A DNA stretch of 64,000 nt, taken from NCBI GenBank assembly GCA_003599575.1, contig QZKV01000109.1, positions 1-64,000 on the forward strand, in the 5' to 3' direction. Below the pieces are notes generated by a model. The model did no database searches. It was not told where the DNA came from and saw nothing but the letters and a program-made list of their open reading frames with translations. This document shows, piece by piece, positions 44,372 to 55,668 of the stretch (its first letter is position 1; every line of letters begins with the position of its first letter). Source of the stretch: Desulfobacteraceae bacterium (GTDB lineage Bacteria > Desulfobacterota > Desulfobacteria > Desulfobacterales > Desulfosarcinaceae). The translations under genes and the position numbers were made by a program.

Positions 44372-44590
44372 GAACCCGAAATAGCATACAGCGGCTTTGG
44401 GGGAAAGAAAAATGATGTGATGAACTTCTGAGTAATCTCAATTTTGAAATTTCAAATTTCAAATTTCAAATTTGAGATTTGAGATTTGAGATATCAGATT
44501 TCAATTTTGAATTTTGAGGATGGTGACAGAGTGGGCTTGCAGGCTTGCGGCACCGGCATTTCAAATTTCAAATTTGAAATTTGAAATCCC
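44372..44590. repeat. AT-rich palindromic repeat region between cdsA and uppS
   Basis: About 44440-44590 holds several overlapping copies of aatttcaaatttgaaattt-like motifs in both orientations, in blocks at about 44446-44510 and 44560-44588. They are separated by a short stretch of normal composition. The repeats can form extended cruciforms. It interrupts an otherwise tight operon. A shorter related motif is present near 35950-35990, downstream of the DUF3786 gene. Confidence 0.6.
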
Positions 44591-45337
44591 CTATGCGGGA
44601 TCCACCTTGCCGAAACGTCGCTCGCGCTGCTGATACTCCCTTATGATTCCGATGAATTCTTCGGAGGTAAAGTCAGGCCACAGGGTCGGCGTGATGTAAA
44701 GCTCACTGTAGGCCAATTGCCATAGAAGAAAATTGCTGATGCGCATTTCGCCACTGGTTCGAATCATCAGATCGGGATCGGGCAGGCCGCTTGTGTACAG
44801 GTGATCGGTGACGGTCTTCTCATCGATGTGCTCCGGTGTCAAAGCGCCCGCAGCCGTTTTTGCGGCAATCGCTTGCACCATTTCGACGATCTCTGTCCGT
44901 CCGCCGTAACTGAGCGCCAGATTGAGCAGCAAACCGTCGTTTTTGGCAGTGGTCGTTTTTACCTGTTCGATGGTGGCGCGCGCATCATCGGGCAGCCGGG
45001 CAAGCTGCCCGATGGTGCCCAATCGAATATTGTTTTTCAGCAGATCGGGCTCTTCTTTGATGAGAAATTTTTTTAGAAGGGCCATCAACGCTTTGATTTC
45101 GCCGGCAGGCCGCTGCCAGTTCTCTGTGGAGAAGGCATAGAGGGTCAGGACTTTGATGCCCAATTCGCCAGCCGCCCGGACGATGGTGCGTACGGTTTCG
45201 GCCCCTTTTTCATGGCCTTTGACGCGGTTAAGCAAGCGCTTCTTGGCCCAACGGCCGTTGCCGTCCATGATGATGGCCACATGGCGGGGGGGGTCAGCGC
45301 CACTCAACAGCCCGGCTTGAGAGGCGTTAGAACTCAA
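44591..45337 (-). CDS. uppS: Undecaprenyl diphosphate synthase (UppS)
   Basis: A 248-residue cis-prenyltransferase making the C55 lipid carrier for the cell wall. HVAIIMDGNGRWAKKR (residues 19-34) has the catalytic Asp25, and the later segments LTLYAFSTENWQRP, LSYGGRTEIV and LPDPDLMIRTSGEMRISNFLLWQ (split here: LPDPDLMIRTSGE) are family hallmarks. The TTG start at 45337 overlaps the frr gene by 11 nt and has GAAAGAG as ribosome binding site. Normal length. Confidence 0.93.
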   Translation of the reverse strand: MSSNASQAGLLSGADPPRHVAIIMDGNGRWAKKRLLNRVKGHEKGAETVRTIVRAAGELGIKVLTLYAFSTENWQRPAGEIKALMALLKKFLIKEEPDLLKNNIRLGTIGQLARLPDDARATIEQVKTTTAKNDGLLLNLALSYGGRTEIVEMVQAIAAKTAAGALTPEHIDEKTVTDHLYTSGLPDPDLMIRTSGEMRISNFLLWQLAYSELYITPTLWPDFTSEEFIGIIREYQQRERRFGKVDPA

Positions 45338-45884
45338 GGATCTCTTTCTCTTTGGATTTATAGAGCTCGTCTACCCGCTCAATATTCTCATCAGTGATCT
45401 TCTGAATCTTATCCTGTGCTTTGAAGGCATCGTCTTCAGAAATGTCGCCTTCCTTTTTGAACCCCTTGATCAGCTCGTTGGCATCGCGGCGAATGTTGCG
45501 CAGCGCCACTTTATACTCTTCACAGGTTTTATGAACCATTTTGACCAGATCTTTGCGCCGTTGTTCGGAAAGGGGCGGAACCGCGATGCGGATCAGTTTG
45601 CCGTCGTTGCTGGGCGTCAAGCCGAGATCCGATTTGAGAATGGCTCTTTCGATGTCCTTGATGACCGAAGCATCCCATGGCTGTATGGTGATCATTCGGC
45701 TCTCCGGCACCGAGACGGTGGCCATCTGATTCAAGGGCGTGGGGGTGCCATAGTAATCCACTTTGATGCCGTCCAAGATCGAGGATGACGCCCTTCCGGT
45801 GCGCACACGCTGCAGTTCGGCTTTGAGGGTGGAGATGGATTTGGACATCCGGTCACGGGTATCTTCATAGGTTTCTTCGATCAT
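45327..45884 (-). CDS. frr: Ribosome recycling factor
   Basis: A 185-residue ribosome recycling factor, the usual length, which with EF-G splits the post-termination ribosome. It has the long three-helix bundle with QRVRTGRASSSILDGIKVDYYG (split here: RVRTGRASSSILDGIKVDY), TVSVPESRMITIQPWD and the charged helical C-terminus. The ATG at 45884 follows GAGGTGA; a GTG 9 nt upstream overlaps that site. It sits between pyrH and uppS, as in most bacteria. Confidence 0.95.
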   Translation of the reverse strand: MIEETYEDTRDRMSKSISTLKAELQRVRTGRASSSILDGIKVDYYGTPTPLNQMATVSVPESRMITIQPWDASVIKDIERAILKSDLGLTPSNDGKLIRIAVPPLSEQRRKDLVKMVHKTCEEYKVALRNIRRDANELIKGFKKEGDISEDDAFKAQDKIQKITDENIERVDELYKSKEKEILEF

Positions 45885-45973
45885 ACTATTCACCTCGATG
45901 ACTGTTTGTTGCTTCCATGCAAGTCCGGATTGAACCGGAAACAGCCAGATCGCATGCTTAGCAGGAGCCGCGA

Positions 45974-46717
45974 CTAGCGCTGTCTTGCCAGCGGGCCACC
46001 CTCATGGTTGATCAGGGTCCCGACCCGTTCTCCATAAACGACATCAATGATGTTGCCGGCCTTTTTCAGGTTAAACACCACCAAAGGCAGGCAATTGTCC
46101 ATGGCCAGGGAAATGGCCGTCATATCCATAATTTTCAGTTGTTTTTCCAACACCTGCATATAAGAGATGGTCTCGATGAATGTTGCCTCGGGGTGAATCA
46201 CCGGGTCCGCATCGTACAGGCCGTCCACCTTGGTCGCCTTGAGCAGCACCTGGGCGTGGATCTCCTGGGCGCGAAGCACTGCGGCGGTATCTGTGGTGAA
46301 GTACGGATTACCGGTTCCGGCGGCAAAAATCACCACCCGTCTTTTTTCCAGATGGCGCAAGGCCCGGCGCAGAATATAAGGTTCCGCCACTTGATGCATC
46401 GAAATCGCCGATTGCACACGGGTTTGAATGCCGGTTTTTTCCAGCGCATCCTGCAGGGCCAAGCTATTGATGACGGTGGCGAGCATCCCCATGTGATCGG
46501 CGGAGGTGCGTTCCATTCCGAAAGAAGTTGCCTTTACCCCCCGGAAAATGTTTCCCCCGCCCACCACTACGGCAATCTCAACGCCCGTTGCATGGGTTCT
46601 TTTGATCTCTTCGGCGACATACGAAAGCATGTCCGAGTCGATGCCGAAGTTCTGATTGCCCATCAGCGCTTCTCCGCTCAATTTGAGCAGAATACGCTTA
46701 TAACATGGTTGCTTCAA
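45974..46717 (-). CDS. pyrH: Uridylate kinase (PyrH)
   Basis: A 247-residue UMP kinase. [22 protein letters not shown] starts the amino acid kinase fold (split here: [13 protein letters not shown]), [10 protein letters not shown] binds phosphate, and [20 protein letters not shown] is the highly conserved active segment. The most likely start is the TTG at 46717, just after the tsf stop codon (46719-46721), with GGGAG about 9 nt upstream; the longer ATG frame would overlap tsf by more than 100 nt. Order tsf-pyrH-frr is the usual one. Confidence 0.92.
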   Translation of the reverse strand: MKQPCYKRILLKLSGEALMGNQNFGIDSDMLSYVAEEIKRTHATGVEIAVVVGGGNIFRGVKATSFGMERTSADHMGMLATVINSLALQDALEKTGIQTRVQSAISMHQVAEPYILRRALRHLEKRRVVIFAAGTGNPYFTTDTAAVLRAQEIHAQVLLKATKVDGLYDADPVIHPEATFIETISYMQVLEKQLKIMDMTAISLAMDNCLPLVVFNLKKAGNIIDVVYGERVGTLINHEGGPLARQR

Positions 46718-46718
46718 A

Positions 46719-47318
46719 TTATTCAGCTCCCAATTGGAAACGTGCGAAGCGCTTGATAGAGATCTTTTCGCCGGTCTTCGCGACCACTTCATTGAGGTAA
46801 TCGCTGATCGTTTTTTCGGGATCTCGAACATAGGCCTGGCTCATCAGGCAGTTTTCTTTGAAAAACTTATTGAGCTTGCCTTCCACGATTTTATCGATCA
46901 TCTTCTCGGGCTTGCCGCTTTCGATGACCTGGGCACGATAGATCTCTTTTTCGCGATTGAGAACCGCCTCGGAAACATCTTCGGGATGAATTCCCACGGG
47001 ATTGGTGGCGGCAATATGCATGGCGATATTTCTGGCGAACTCCACAAAGGCATCCGTCTTGGCCACGAAGTCGGTTTCACAATTGACTTCCACCATCACG
47101 CCGATTTTGCCGCCCATATGAATGTAAGATTGAACGGTCCCTTCCCGGGTGGCGCGTCCGGCGCGTTTGGTGGCTGTTGCCAGACCTTTCTTACGAAGGA
47201 AGTCTATGGCCTTTTCCACGTCGCCGTCAGAAGCTGACAGCGCTTCCTTGCAATCCATAATGCCGGCCCCGGACTTCTCCCGGAGCGATTTGACCATTGC
47301 TGCACTTATAGCTGCCAT
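46719..47318 (-). CDS. tsf: Translation elongation factor Ts
   Basis: A 199-residue EF-Ts, which recharges EF-Tu with GTP. N-terminal UBA-like part: [19 protein letters not shown] with the conserved DCKEAL motif and the TDFVAKT segment. It is shorter than E. coli EF-Ts (283 residues) because it has only one core subdomain, as in many deltaproteobacteria and mitochondria. The start ATG is within TAGGAGAGAAGAT context. It sits between rpsB and pyrH. Confidence 0.95.
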   Translation of the reverse strand: MAAISAAMVKSLREKSGAGIMDCKEALSASDGDVEKAIDFLRKKGLATATKRAGRATREGTVQSYIHMGGKIGVMVEVNCETDFVAKTDAFVEFARNIAMHIAATNPVGIHPEDVSEAVLNREKEIYRAQVIESGKPEKMIDKIVEGKLNKFFKENCLMSQAYVRDPEKTISDYLNEVVAKTGEKISIKRFARFQLGAE

Positions 47319-47334
47319 CTATCTTCTCTCCTAG

Positions 47335-48219
47335 TTATTCGGCGTCCGCCGTGGAATCCACGTCATCATCATGTGAGGCGTTGTCTTCTCCACCCTTGCG
47401 AATAATTTCGATGATCGGCCCCTGCGACCCATCCGAGATCACCTTGCGCTCACCCGGTTTGAGATGCGCGGCAGCCGTTTCGACTTCGGAAGGTGCTTCT
47501 TCGGCCTTATCGCTTTGCGCCTGTTGCTTTTCAGACAACCGTTTTTGTCCCTCCAGACAAGCATCCGCCATGCGTGAGGTGATCAGACGGATTGAACGAA
47601 TGGCATCATCATTGCCCGGAACAGCGTAATCGACTTCGTCCGGGTCGCAGTTGGTGTCCACGATGGCGACAATGGGAATGCCCAGGCGCCGGCCTTCGCG
47701 TACCGCAATGGCTTCGTTTTTAGGATCGATAATGAACATGGCACCGGGTAACCGGGACAAGTTGCGAATGCCGCCCAGGGTATTGTCCAGCTTGGTGCGC
47801 TCTTTTCCGAGTTTGAGGCGCTCCTTTTTGGGAAACAGATTGATGGAGCCATCATTTTCGATACCGTTGAGGTAGTTGAGGCGATCGATACTTTTCTTGA
47901 TGGTTTGGAAATTGGTCATCATGCCGCCCAGCCATCTGTTATGGACATAGAACATTTCACATCGATTGGCCTCTTCATAGATTGCTTCCCTGGCCTGTTT
48001 TTTGGTCCCCACAAAGAGGACCGATTTGCCTGAAGTGGCGGTATCCACGATAAAATCGTAAGCGGTCTTGAACATGCGGACGGTTTTCTGCAGATCGATG
48101 ATGTATATTCCGTTACGTGCGCCGAAAATATACGGCTTCATCTTGGGGTTCCAGCGCTTGGTTTGGTGGCCGAAATGGACACCGGCCTCCAGCAACTCTT
48201 TCATGGTAACATAAGCCAT
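47335..48219 (-). CDS. rpsB: 30S ribosomal protein S2
   Basis: A 294-residue S2 protein. It starts [19 protein letters not shown], continues with [32 protein letters not shown]-like text ([13 protein letters not shown]) and [23 protein letters not shown] (split: [17 protein letters not shown]). It has a C-terminal acidic extension of about 55 residues (about 240-294) beyond the usual end. AAAGGAG precedes the ATG at 48219. First gene of the rpsB-tsf-pyrH-frr cluster. Confidence 0.95.
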   Translation of the reverse strand: MAYVTMKELLEAGVHFGHQTKRWNPKMKPYIFGARNGIYIIDLQKTVRMFKTAYDFIVDTATSGKSVLFVGTKKQAREAIYEEANRCEMFYVHNRWLGGMMTNFQTIKKSIDRLNYLNGIENDGSINLFPKKERLKLGKERTKLDNTLGGIRNLSRLPGAMFIIDPKNEAIAVREGRRLGIPIVAIVDTNCDPDEVDYAVPGNDDAIRSIRLITSRMADACLEGQKRLSEKQQAQSDKAEEAPSEVETAAAHLKPGERKVISDGSQGPIIEIIRKGGEDNASHDDDVDSTADAE

Positions 48220-48443
48220 TGTCTGCTCCTTTGGTTTGGCCTTCGCCCGTTTCATCCCCTGCTCCAACTTTCTTTCGAAAGCACCGGGAGCCGAGTCCAT
48301 GGGCGTGCGGGTTGGTAGTTAAAATCGAAGTTTTGTAACAAATTGAATATCAATCTGCAACAGCTTTTGCATCGTTTTTTAAAATAGTCCCGGTTTCATG
48401 CTTGTCCAAAAATGTCCTTCCGACACCATCAATAACCCCCTCA

Positions 48444-49346
48444 TCAGCCAACCTTTTTGCGCAAACCGACCACACGGTCGTGCCCGCCAAAATCTTTATG
48501 GAACTGCGGGGCTTCGTAGGCGCCGCTGGCGCTTGCCAGCAACTCCACAGCCGCGCGCTGATCAAAGCCGATCTCGAGCAGAAGAACCCCACCGGGCTTG
48601 AGCCGGTGATGGGCTTCAACGATAATGGCGCCGATCTCACGCAGTCCGTCGGGCCCACCGTCCAACGCGGTCACCGGCTCATGCAATCGAATCTCAGGAT
48701 CCAGGCGCTCGATTGCCGGGCTGGAAATATAAGGCGGATTGGATAGGATCATGTCAAAAAATGAACTTCCCGGCGCGATCGGATCCAGCCAGCGCCCTAA
48801 AAAGAACCGGATCAGGTGATCCACACCATTGCTGCGCGCGTTTTTGCGGGCCGTTGCGATGACCGGCCATGACCGGTCCGAGGCCCAATAACGGCAGTCG
48901 GGCCGCTCACATGCCAATGCGGTAATCACCGCACCCGATCCGGTCCCAAGCTCAAGAATGCGGCCCGGGAGATCCACCGTTTCTCTGGAGAGATGCCTGA
49001 GGCCGGCTTCCACCAGGCATTCGGTATCGGGCCTTGGAATCAGAACCGAAGGCGCCACTTCGAATCGCCGCGACCAAAACTCTTTTACGCCGACAATATA
49101 GGCGACCGGTTCACGCTTCAGGCGCCGTTTGATCAGGCGCTTGAAGCGGGTTAATTCATCTTCGTTCAAGGGTTGGTCATAGCGCAGGTACAGATCGATG
49201 CGTTCGCACCGCAGTGAATGGGCCAGCAGGATTTCAGCGTCGATCCGGGGGCTTTGCAGGTTGTGCCGCTTAAAGTAGTCCGTGGTCCATTGCAGTGTTT
49301 TTAGAACCGTCCAAGGCGTTCTACCGGCAGGATCATCATTGGGCAT
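48444..49346 (-). CDS. prmC: Peptide chain release factor glutamine methyltransferase (PrmC/HemK)
   Basis: A 300-residue SAM-dependent enzyme that methylates the Gln of the GGQ motif in release factors. An N-terminal helical domain is followed by the Rossmann methyltransferase: SAM motif [14 protein letters not shown], and active-site [14 protein letters not shown], with the [13 protein letters not shown] segment. It overlaps the end of prfA by 11 nt, which makes sense because RF1 is its substrate. The transcript runs on the minus strand from rho. Confidence 0.93.
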   Translation of the reverse strand: MPNDDPAGRTPWTVLKTLQWTTDYFKRHNLQSPRIDAEILLAHSLRCERIDLYLRYDQPLNEDELTRFKRLIKRRLKREPVAYIVGVKEFWSRRFEVAPSVLIPRPDTECLVEAGLRHLSRETVDLPGRILELGTGSGAVITALACERPDCRYWASDRSWPVIATARKNARSNGVDHLIRFFLGRWLDPIAPGSSFFDMILSNPPYISSPAIERLDPEIRLHEPVTALDGGPDGLREIGAIIVEAHHRLKPGGVLLLEIGFDQRAAVELLASASGAYEAPQFHKDFGGHDRVVGLRKKVG

Positions 49347-50403
49347 TTTGCAGGACCTGGGCTTGATTGAAAGTGATCAGACCTTCGATAATTTCATCGA
49401 TGTCCCCCTGCAGAATGCTCTCCAGCCTGTACAGGGTCAGTCCGATGCGATGATCGGTGACTCGGCCCTGCGGGAAGTTGTAGGTGCGGATGCGTTCGCT
49501 TCGATCCCCGGAACCCACCTGATTTTTACGTTCCAGGGAGCGTTTGGCATCCTGCTCCCGGGTCATTCTATCTAGCAGCCGCGCCCGCAGCACTTTCATG
49601 GCTTTGGCTTTGTTCTTGTGCTGGGATTTTTCATCCTGGCAACTGACGACCAGGCCCGTGGGCAGATGGGTGATCCGGATGGCCGAATCGGTGGTGTTTA
49701 CGGATTGCCCGCCTGGGCCGGAAGATCGAAACACGTCGATACGCACTTCACTGGGGTCGATATCCACCTCGACCTCTTCGGCCTCCGGCAAGACAGCCAC
49801 AGTTACGGCGGAGGTGTGAATGCGGCCTTGGGTTTCCGTGGAGGGCACGCGTTGAACCCGGTGGGTGCCGCTTTCGAATTTCAAGCGGCTGAAGGCCCCT
49901 TTACCCTTGACGAGAACAATGATCTCCTTGAGGCCCCCCACCCCGGTGGGATGCAAGTCCATGATCTCGATTTTCCAATCGCGGGCCTCGGCGTAGCGGC
50001 TGTACATCTTAAACAGATCGCCGGCAAAAAGTCCGGCTTCATCACCGCCGGTACCGGCCCTGATTTCAAGCAGAACATTCTTTTCATCCAAGGGGTCCTT
50101 GGGAATCAGGAGCATTTTGAGCTCCTGCTCAAGCTCTGCCTTTCGCCCGCTCAGGCGCTCGATTTCCTCTTTGGCCAAATGCTTGATTTCGGGATCACCG
50201 TCCTTGAGCAGCTCAAGACTTTCATCCAATTCACGGTCCACTTTCTGGTAGATCCTGTAAACATTGACAATTTCGCTGAGTTCAGAATGTTCACGGGCAT
50301 ACTTTTGAAAAGCGGCGCGATCTTGCAGCACTTTGGGATCGCTCAGCAGACCCTCCAACTGACCAAAGCGTTCATCGACACCTTTGAGTTTTTCAAACAT
50401 CAT
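49336..50403 (-). CDS. prfA: Peptide chain release factor 1
   Basis: A 355-residue RF1 that ends translation at UAA and UAG. Visible motifs: [14 protein letters not shown] (the stop-codon-reading PxT region) and [18 protein letters not shown] with the GGQ that triggers peptide release. The start is one of two adjacent Met codons (50403 or 50400). It lies downstream of rpmE, after two hairpins at 50573-50627, and overlaps prmC by 11 nt. Confidence 0.94.
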   Translation of the reverse strand: MMFEKLKGVDERFGQLEGLLSDPKVLQDRAAFQKYAREHSELSEIVNVYRIYQKVDRELDESLELLKDGDPEIKHLAKEEIERLSGRKAELEQELKMLLIPKDPLDEKNVLLEIRAGTGGDEAGLFAGDLFKMYSRYAEARDWKIEIMDLHPTGVGGLKEIIVLVKGKGAFSRLKFESGTHRVQRVPSTETQGRIHTSAVTVAVLPEAEEVEVDIDPSEVRIDVFRSSGPGGQSVNTTDSAIRITHLPTGLVVSCQDEKSQHKNKAKAMKVLRARLLDRMTREQDAKRSLERKNQVGSGDRSERIRTYNFPQGRVTDHRIGLTLYRLESILQGDIDEIIEGLITFNQAQVLQNAQ

Positions 50404-50572
50404 TTCATCAAAGCCTTGGCTACGTCAAATTGCATGGAGATAGATATGACCTTTAAGAAGTCACCTGCAGGCCAACTCTTGGCATTTGGAATCCAGATTA
50501 ACCTGGGTTTCGGACCGGTGAATGTGAGCCAACCGATTCTGATCCTGGCGAAATGCCGCCTCCAGAACGCAT

Positions 50573-50627
50573 CAAGCTGCCAACGGTGAATTGGCAGCTT
50601 GAAATCCGTGCCCCGACCATACGGGGC
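50573..50627. repeat. Two hairpins between rpmE and prfA
   Basis: The first is a perfect 11-bp stem, CAAGCTGCCAA (50573-50583) with TTGGCAGCTTG (50591-50601) and a 7-base loop. The second is GCCCCG (50610-50615) with CGGGGC (50622-50627). Neither is followed by a clear T-run on either strand. They could be partial terminators or an mRNA processing signal in the rho-rpmE-prfA-prmC operon. Confidence 0.65.
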
Positions 50628-50635
50628 GAACAGCC

Positions 50636-50851
50636 TTATTTCTGATTTTGATTATAGGTTGCGTACTTCTTTCGAAAACGTTCGATACGGCCGGCTGTGT
50701 CCACCAACTTTTGTTTACCCGTAAAAAACGGATGACATTGGGAACAGATTTCAACCGAGATGTCTTTTTTGGTGGATCCCACTTCCAAGACGTTGCCGCA
50801 CGCGCATTTGATGACGGTTTCTGAGAATTGCGGATGAATATCAGCTTTCAT
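50636..50851 (-). CDS. rpmE: 50S ribosomal protein L31, zinc-binding type
   Basis: A 71-residue L31 of the C+ type, with the zinc ligands Cys16, Cys18, Cys36 and Cys39 (IKCACGN and [15 protein letters not shown]). It begins MKADIHPQF. Such L31 can act as a zinc store and is replaced by a Cys-free paralog under zinc starvation in many bacteria; no paralog is in this window. It starts 23 nt after rho stops, so it is likely cotranscribed. Confidence 0.95.
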   Translation of the reverse strand: MKADIHPQFSETVIKCACGNVLEVGSTKKDISVEICSQCHPFFTGKQKLVDTAGRIERFRKKYATYNQNQK

Positions 50852-50874
50852 AGTATTTTTTCCAACCCCCCGAA

Positions 50875-52122
50875 TTAAGCGTTCATGGACTCCAAAAAGT
50901 CCTTATTATCCTTGGTTCCCTGCATTTTATCAAGTAAAAATTCCAAAGCGTCCGCCGGATTGAGAGAAGCCAGTAATTTTCGTATGATCCAGACGCGGTT
51001 AAGCGTTTGCTCATCCAGCAGCAGCTCTTCCTTGCGCGTCCCCGATTTTTTGATATCGATGGCCGGGAAGATACGCTTGTCCGCCAGGCGGCGGTCCAAC
51101 TGAATTTCCATGTTGCCGGTGCCCTTGAATTCCTCGAAAATAACTTCATCCATTCGGCTGCCCGTATCCACCAGGGCCGTGGCAATGATTGTCAGGCTGC
51201 CGCCCTCTTCGATGTTGCGAGCGGCACCGAAAAAGCGCTTGGGGCGCTGAAGCGCATTGGAATCCACACCACCGGAGAGAATCTTGCCCGATGGCGGCAT
51301 CACCGAGTTGTAGGCACGCGCCAGACGCGTGATGCTGTCCAGCAAAATGACCACGTTCTTTTTATGCTCGACCAGACGCTTGGCCTTTTCAATGACCATT
51401 TCGGCCACTTGTACATGCCTTTCGGCCGGTTCGTCGAAGGTTGAGCTGATAACCTCCCCCTTGACCGACCGCTGCATATCCGTGACTTCCTCCGGCCGTT
51501 CGTCGATGAGCAGAACAAAAAGGATAATGTCCTTGTGATTCTTCGCAATGCTGTTGGCGATGTTTTGAAGCAGCATGGTTTTACCGGAACGCGGCGGCGA
51601 CACGATCAGCCCGCGCTGTCCGAAACCGATCGGCGTCAGCAGATCCATGATACGCGCGGAATAGTTCTCGGCATCGGTTTCCAGGTTGGTTTTTTCGTTT
51701 GGGTAAAGAGGGGTTAAATTGTCGAAAAGAATCTTTTCGCGCGCAACTTCCGGATCCTCATAATTGATGGCTTCAACTTTCAGGAGAGCAAAATAACGTT
51801 CGGATTCCTTGGGCTGCCGGATTTGTCCGGAAACCGTATCGCCGGTTCGTATATTGAACCGTCTTATCTGGGAAGGCGAAACGTAAATGTCGTCAGGGCC
51901 TGGCAGGTAGTTATAACTGGGCGCGCGAAGAAATCCAAAACCGTCGGGCAATATTTCAAGAGTTCCTTCGCCATAGATCAGCCCGTTTTTTTCGATTTGG
52001 GCCTGAAGCAGGGAGAAGATCAATTCTTGCTTGCGCATGCCCGCATAGCCTTCGATCTTCAGCTTTTTGGCCATAGCGGTTAATTCATTAATTTTCATGC
52101 TTTTTAGTTCGGAAACATTCAT
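50875..52122 (-). CDS. rho: Transcription termination factor Rho
   Basis: A 415-residue hexameric RNA helicase. The N-terminal part (to about residue 45) is the Rho N domain with the RNA-binding OB fold behind it, [17 protein letters not shown] (split here: [14 protein letters not shown]), with the primary RNA site. P-loop SPPRSGKT is at 175-182; the Q-loop region is [13 protein letters not shown] and the R-loop [18 protein letters not shown]. Length is normal. The start follows GGAGAG. A promoter-like site lies about 280 nt upstream (52405-52431), so the transcript has a long leader. Confidence 0.96.
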   Translation of the reverse strand: MNVSELKSMKINELTAMAKKLKIEGYAGMRKQELIFSLLQAQIEKNGLIYGEGTLEILPDGFGFLRAPSYNYLPGPDDIYVSPSQIRRFNIRTGDTVSGQIRQPKESERYFALLKVEAINYEDPEVAREKILFDNLTPLYPNEKTNLETDAENYSARIMDLLTPIGFGQRGLIVSPPRSGKTMLLQNIANSIAKNHKDIILFVLLIDERPEEVTDMQRSVKGEVISSTFDEPAERHVQVAEMVIEKAKRLVEHKKNVVILLDSITRLARAYNSVMPPSGKILSGGVDSNALQRPKRFFGAARNIEEGGSLTIIATALVDTGSRMDEVIFEEFKGTGNMEIQLDRRLADKRIFPAIDIKKSGTRKEELLLDEQTLNRVWIIRKLLASLNPADALEFLLDKMQGTKDNKDFLESMNA

Positions 52123-52404
52123 GCACGCTCTCCATTACAAATGGTCTTTTTTCACGGGTTCATTTGAAGCCCGCATTTCTTCAATTCCATGCTTGCGAAT
52201 GGAATGATCCGCCTGAAGAAAAAGTTCGAACGCTCGAAACCCTGCCAGCCGCTCGTAGAATCAACTTTTCAGTTTCTGGGTTTTCGCCCTTCCGGTGATG
52301 GTGAAACAGTTGATAACTATTGAGGAATATGAAGTTGCTTGTTTAGGAGAAAATTGCTTTCAAAACTCTCTCCAGGGGGCGGGCTCCAACATTTGGAGTC
52401 CACT

Positions 52405-52431
52405 ATTATATCAAGACATTCGACCTGTCAA
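52405..52431 (-). promoter_or_regulatory. Sigma-70-like promoter upstream of rho
   Basis: On the minus strand TTGACA (52431 to 52426) and TATAAT (52410 to 52405) are both perfect consensus hexamers, with a spacer of 15 nt, which is shorter than the 17 nt optimum. A start of transcription near 52395 would give a rho leader of about 270 nt. Confidence 0.55.
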
Positions 52432-52601
52432 GCCCCTGGTCCGGCTGTTTGCGTTAAAAAGAGTGATACTGATACCGATATATTCAGGCAATCCAGCCGG
52501 CGAATGGCATGAGGCTACGGCATCAGGGAGGCTCGTCGTCTGAATACCCAACGTGGGCTTTGTTGGGCCTAAGCCGGTTCTGTCCTGACGGCCGTCTATG
52601 T

Positions 52602-52638
52602 AAAAAGCCCAATAAAATCCGAATATTATCGGGCTTTA
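52602..52638 (-). terminator. Rho-independent terminator of adk
   Basis: Read on the minus strand, AAAGCCC pairs with GGGCTTT and is followed by further T residues. The loop of about 20 nt contains a smaller CCGA/TCGG hairpin. It starts about 20 nt after the adk stop codon. Confidence 0.7.
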
Positions 52639-52660
52639 TGTAGTCATTGCGCTTTTCCGT

Positions 52661-53733
<1,073 letters not shown>

Positions 53734-53940
53734 TTGAAGGCAATTACGGTCAAAGTTCAAGACAACGATCTTGAGAAAGCCATGCGCATTTTAAAGAAAA
53801 AGATTCAGAACGACGGTCTTTTCAAACGCTTAAAGCTGAAAAAAAGCTACGAAAAACCAAGCGAATACCGGCGCCGCAAACAACGTGAAGCGCTTCGCCG
53901 GCAGCGCATTGCCGCGGCGCGTCGAAAACGATACAACTGA
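53734..53940 (+). CDS. rpsU: 30S ribosomal protein S21
   Basis: A 68-residue S21. The core VKVQDNDLEKAMRILKKKIQNDGLFKRLKLKKSYEKPSEYRRRK (split here: NDLEKAMRILKKKI, then KSYEKPSEYRRRK) matches the family, followed by a very basic tail (RRQRIAAARRKRYN). I chose the TTG at 53734, where the family begins; an ATG at 53710 in the same frame adds 8 residues (ERKGRDR) and is the alternative. A strong terminator follows 22 nt after the stop codon. Confidence 0.85.
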   Translation: MKAITVKVQDNDLEKAMRILKKKIQNDGLFKRLKLKKSYEKPSEYRRRKQREALRRQRIAAARRKRYN

Positions 53941-53961
53941 TCTTGCCGTTTTATATTGATG

Positions 53962-54000
53962 AAAAACCCGGCCATCCATGTCGATGACGCCGGGTTTTTT
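53962..54000 (+). terminator. Rho-independent terminator of rpsU
   Basis: AAAACCCGGC (53963-53972) pairs with GCCGGGTTTT (53989-53998), with a loop of about 16 nt and a T-run to 54000. It ends the rpsU transcript before folC begins. Confidence 0.85.
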
Positions 54001-54133
54001 GATATCCCAGGCCGGCAGAAGTACCGGCTCATCTGACTCGACGGCTCCGGCCGTCCCGCCCCGCATGAACCGGCTGCCGGACCACCCGCATTCCTTTGGC
54101 CAGGAATGAATCGAGTTTTGCCGGACAGTGCAT

Positions 54134-55459
54134 ATGATCAAAGCAACAGAAAAGAACCTGAAGGAGCCAGCCTATCTAGACTGCCTCACGTCCATGTTTC
54201 GGCTGCACCGTTTCGGAATCAAGCTGGGACTTGAAACCATCGGCACCATGCTCAACGCCCTTGGCAACCCTCACCGGCATTATCACTCCATTCATATAGC
54301 CGGGACAAACGGCAAGGGTTCGGTAGCGGCAATGCTTTCGGAAATTTTGCGCAGCGCCGGTTACAAGGTGGGCCGATACACTTCACCGCATCTGGAACGT
54401 TTCAATGAGCGCATTTGCATCGATAATGAACCCATTGGCGATGCCGAGGTGGTTGAATCGTGCCAACGCGCCATGGCCATCACAGATGTGCCTCGCCAGC
54501 CTACCTTCTTTGAATTTACGACCGCAATGGCGCTCGACGTTTTCAAACGTCGCGGGGTGCAATGGGCCGTTATCGAAACCGGCATGGGCGGACGCCTGGA
54601 TGCGACCAACCTGATCCAACCGGTCGTGTCCATCATCACCAACATCTCCCTGGAACATCAACTCTATCTGGGGAAAACGCTGCCGGTCATTGCGGGCGAG
54701 AAGGCCGGCATCATCAAACCAAAAGTTCCCGTCATTACTGGCGCTCGCCAAAAATCGGTACGCGGGGTGATCGAGCAAGAAGCGGCCCGAATACAAGCGC
54801 CCCTGTATAGCTACGGGCGTGATTTTCGCAGCCGCCGCGGAAGGGCAGCGCAATTCTCCTACCTTGGCCTGGACCATCACTGGCCGCAGTTGCGCCTGGG
54901 GCTGATGGGGGACCATCAAGTGGAGAACGCTGCGCTGGTCCTTGCCGCCTGCGAGATCCTCATGCGCAACGGGCAGGTTGCACTGGACGCATCCGCGATT
55001 CGGAATGCTTTGCTCAATACGCGCTGGCCCGGCCGGCTGGAGGTGGCCGGCACCGCTCCTTATCTGATCCTGGACGGCGCCCACAATCAAATGGCCGCAA
55101 AGCTGCTGGGGCGGCATCTTGCCCGCTTCTTCAGGGATCGCAACATCACACTGGTCGTGGGGATATTGGATGATAAACCTTACCGGGCCATTTTAAAGGA
55201 CCTGTCGGCGACATGCCGGCGGGTGATCGTGACACAACCCAAAATAGATCGTGCCATACCGGCAGAACGCCTGGAGGCGGTCGCCAGGGAATTCGTCTCT
55301 CAGGTGGAAGTCCATCCGGATGTCGCAGAAGCCTTGCGTTATGCATTGGCCACCAGCGCCAAAGAGGATGTGGTTTGTGTCGCCGGGTCTCTTTACGTGG
55401 TGGGCGAAGCCAAAACCGCATTGAGGCAGTCAGCAGTTCTCAATGAATGGCATTCATGA
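54134..55459 (+). CDS. folC: Folylpolyglutamate synthase/dihydrofolate synthase (FolC)
   Basis: A 441-residue Mur-ligase-type enzyme that adds glutamate to folates (and in many bacteria to dihydropteroate). The P-loop is HIAGTNGKGSVAAM (residues 55-68), followed by GRYTSPHLERFNERICIDNEPI and the active segment VIETGMGGRLDATNLIQPVVS (split here: VIETGMGGRLDATN). The C-terminal domain carries LILDGAHNQMAA. The start is an ATG at 54134 (a GTG at 54128 is in frame); no strong ribosome binding site is seen. The gene stands alone before tRNA-Arg. Confidence 0.92.
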   Translation: MIKATEKNLKEPAYLDCLTSMFRLHRFGIKLGLETIGTMLNALGNPHRHYHSIHIAGTNGKGSVAAMLSEILRSAGYKVGRYTSPHLERFNERICIDNEPIGDAEVVESCQRAMAITDVPRQPTFFEFTTAMALDVFKRRGVQWAVIETGMGGRLDATNLIQPVVSIITNISLEHQLYLGKTLPVIAGEKAGIIKPKVPVITGARQKSVRGVIEQEAARIQAPLYSYGRDFRSRRGRAAQFSYLGLDHHWPQLRLGLMGDHQVENAALVLAACEILMRNGQVALDASAIRNALLNTRWPGRLEVAGTAPYLILDGAHNQMAAKLLGRHLARFFRDRNITLVVGILDDKPYRAILKDLSATCRRVIVTQPKIDRAIPAERLEAVAREFVSQVEVHPDVAEALRYALATSAKEDVVCVAGSLYVVGEAKTALRQSAVLNEWHS

Positions 55460-55668
55460 TTGCAGAGGCGTATTTCGACATACCCGTGTGTGTAAGGAAA
55501 AACTGCTGCAAGCGGTAGCTGCCCAAATCAAGGAAACGCCAGCTCTGTGATCGGCATCTATCCCCAAGCCCCTCCGGAATTTTTGCTTTCACGGGCCACG
55601 GGAAATGCGCGCGGGAGAGTTGAACCGCTTGACTTGAAAAAGGAGTTCCATTAATCTGCCTCCGCTTT

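Larger units (their letters stand above)
52123..52660. other. Long leader of rho and intergenic region to adk
   Basis: The region between adk and rho, both on the minus strand, contains the adk terminator (52602-52638), a promoter-like pair of hexamers (52405-52431) and about 280 nt of untranslated leader. No recognisable gene was found. Rho genes in other bacteria often have a long leader for autoregulation; here that is an inference from position only. Confidence 0.5.
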
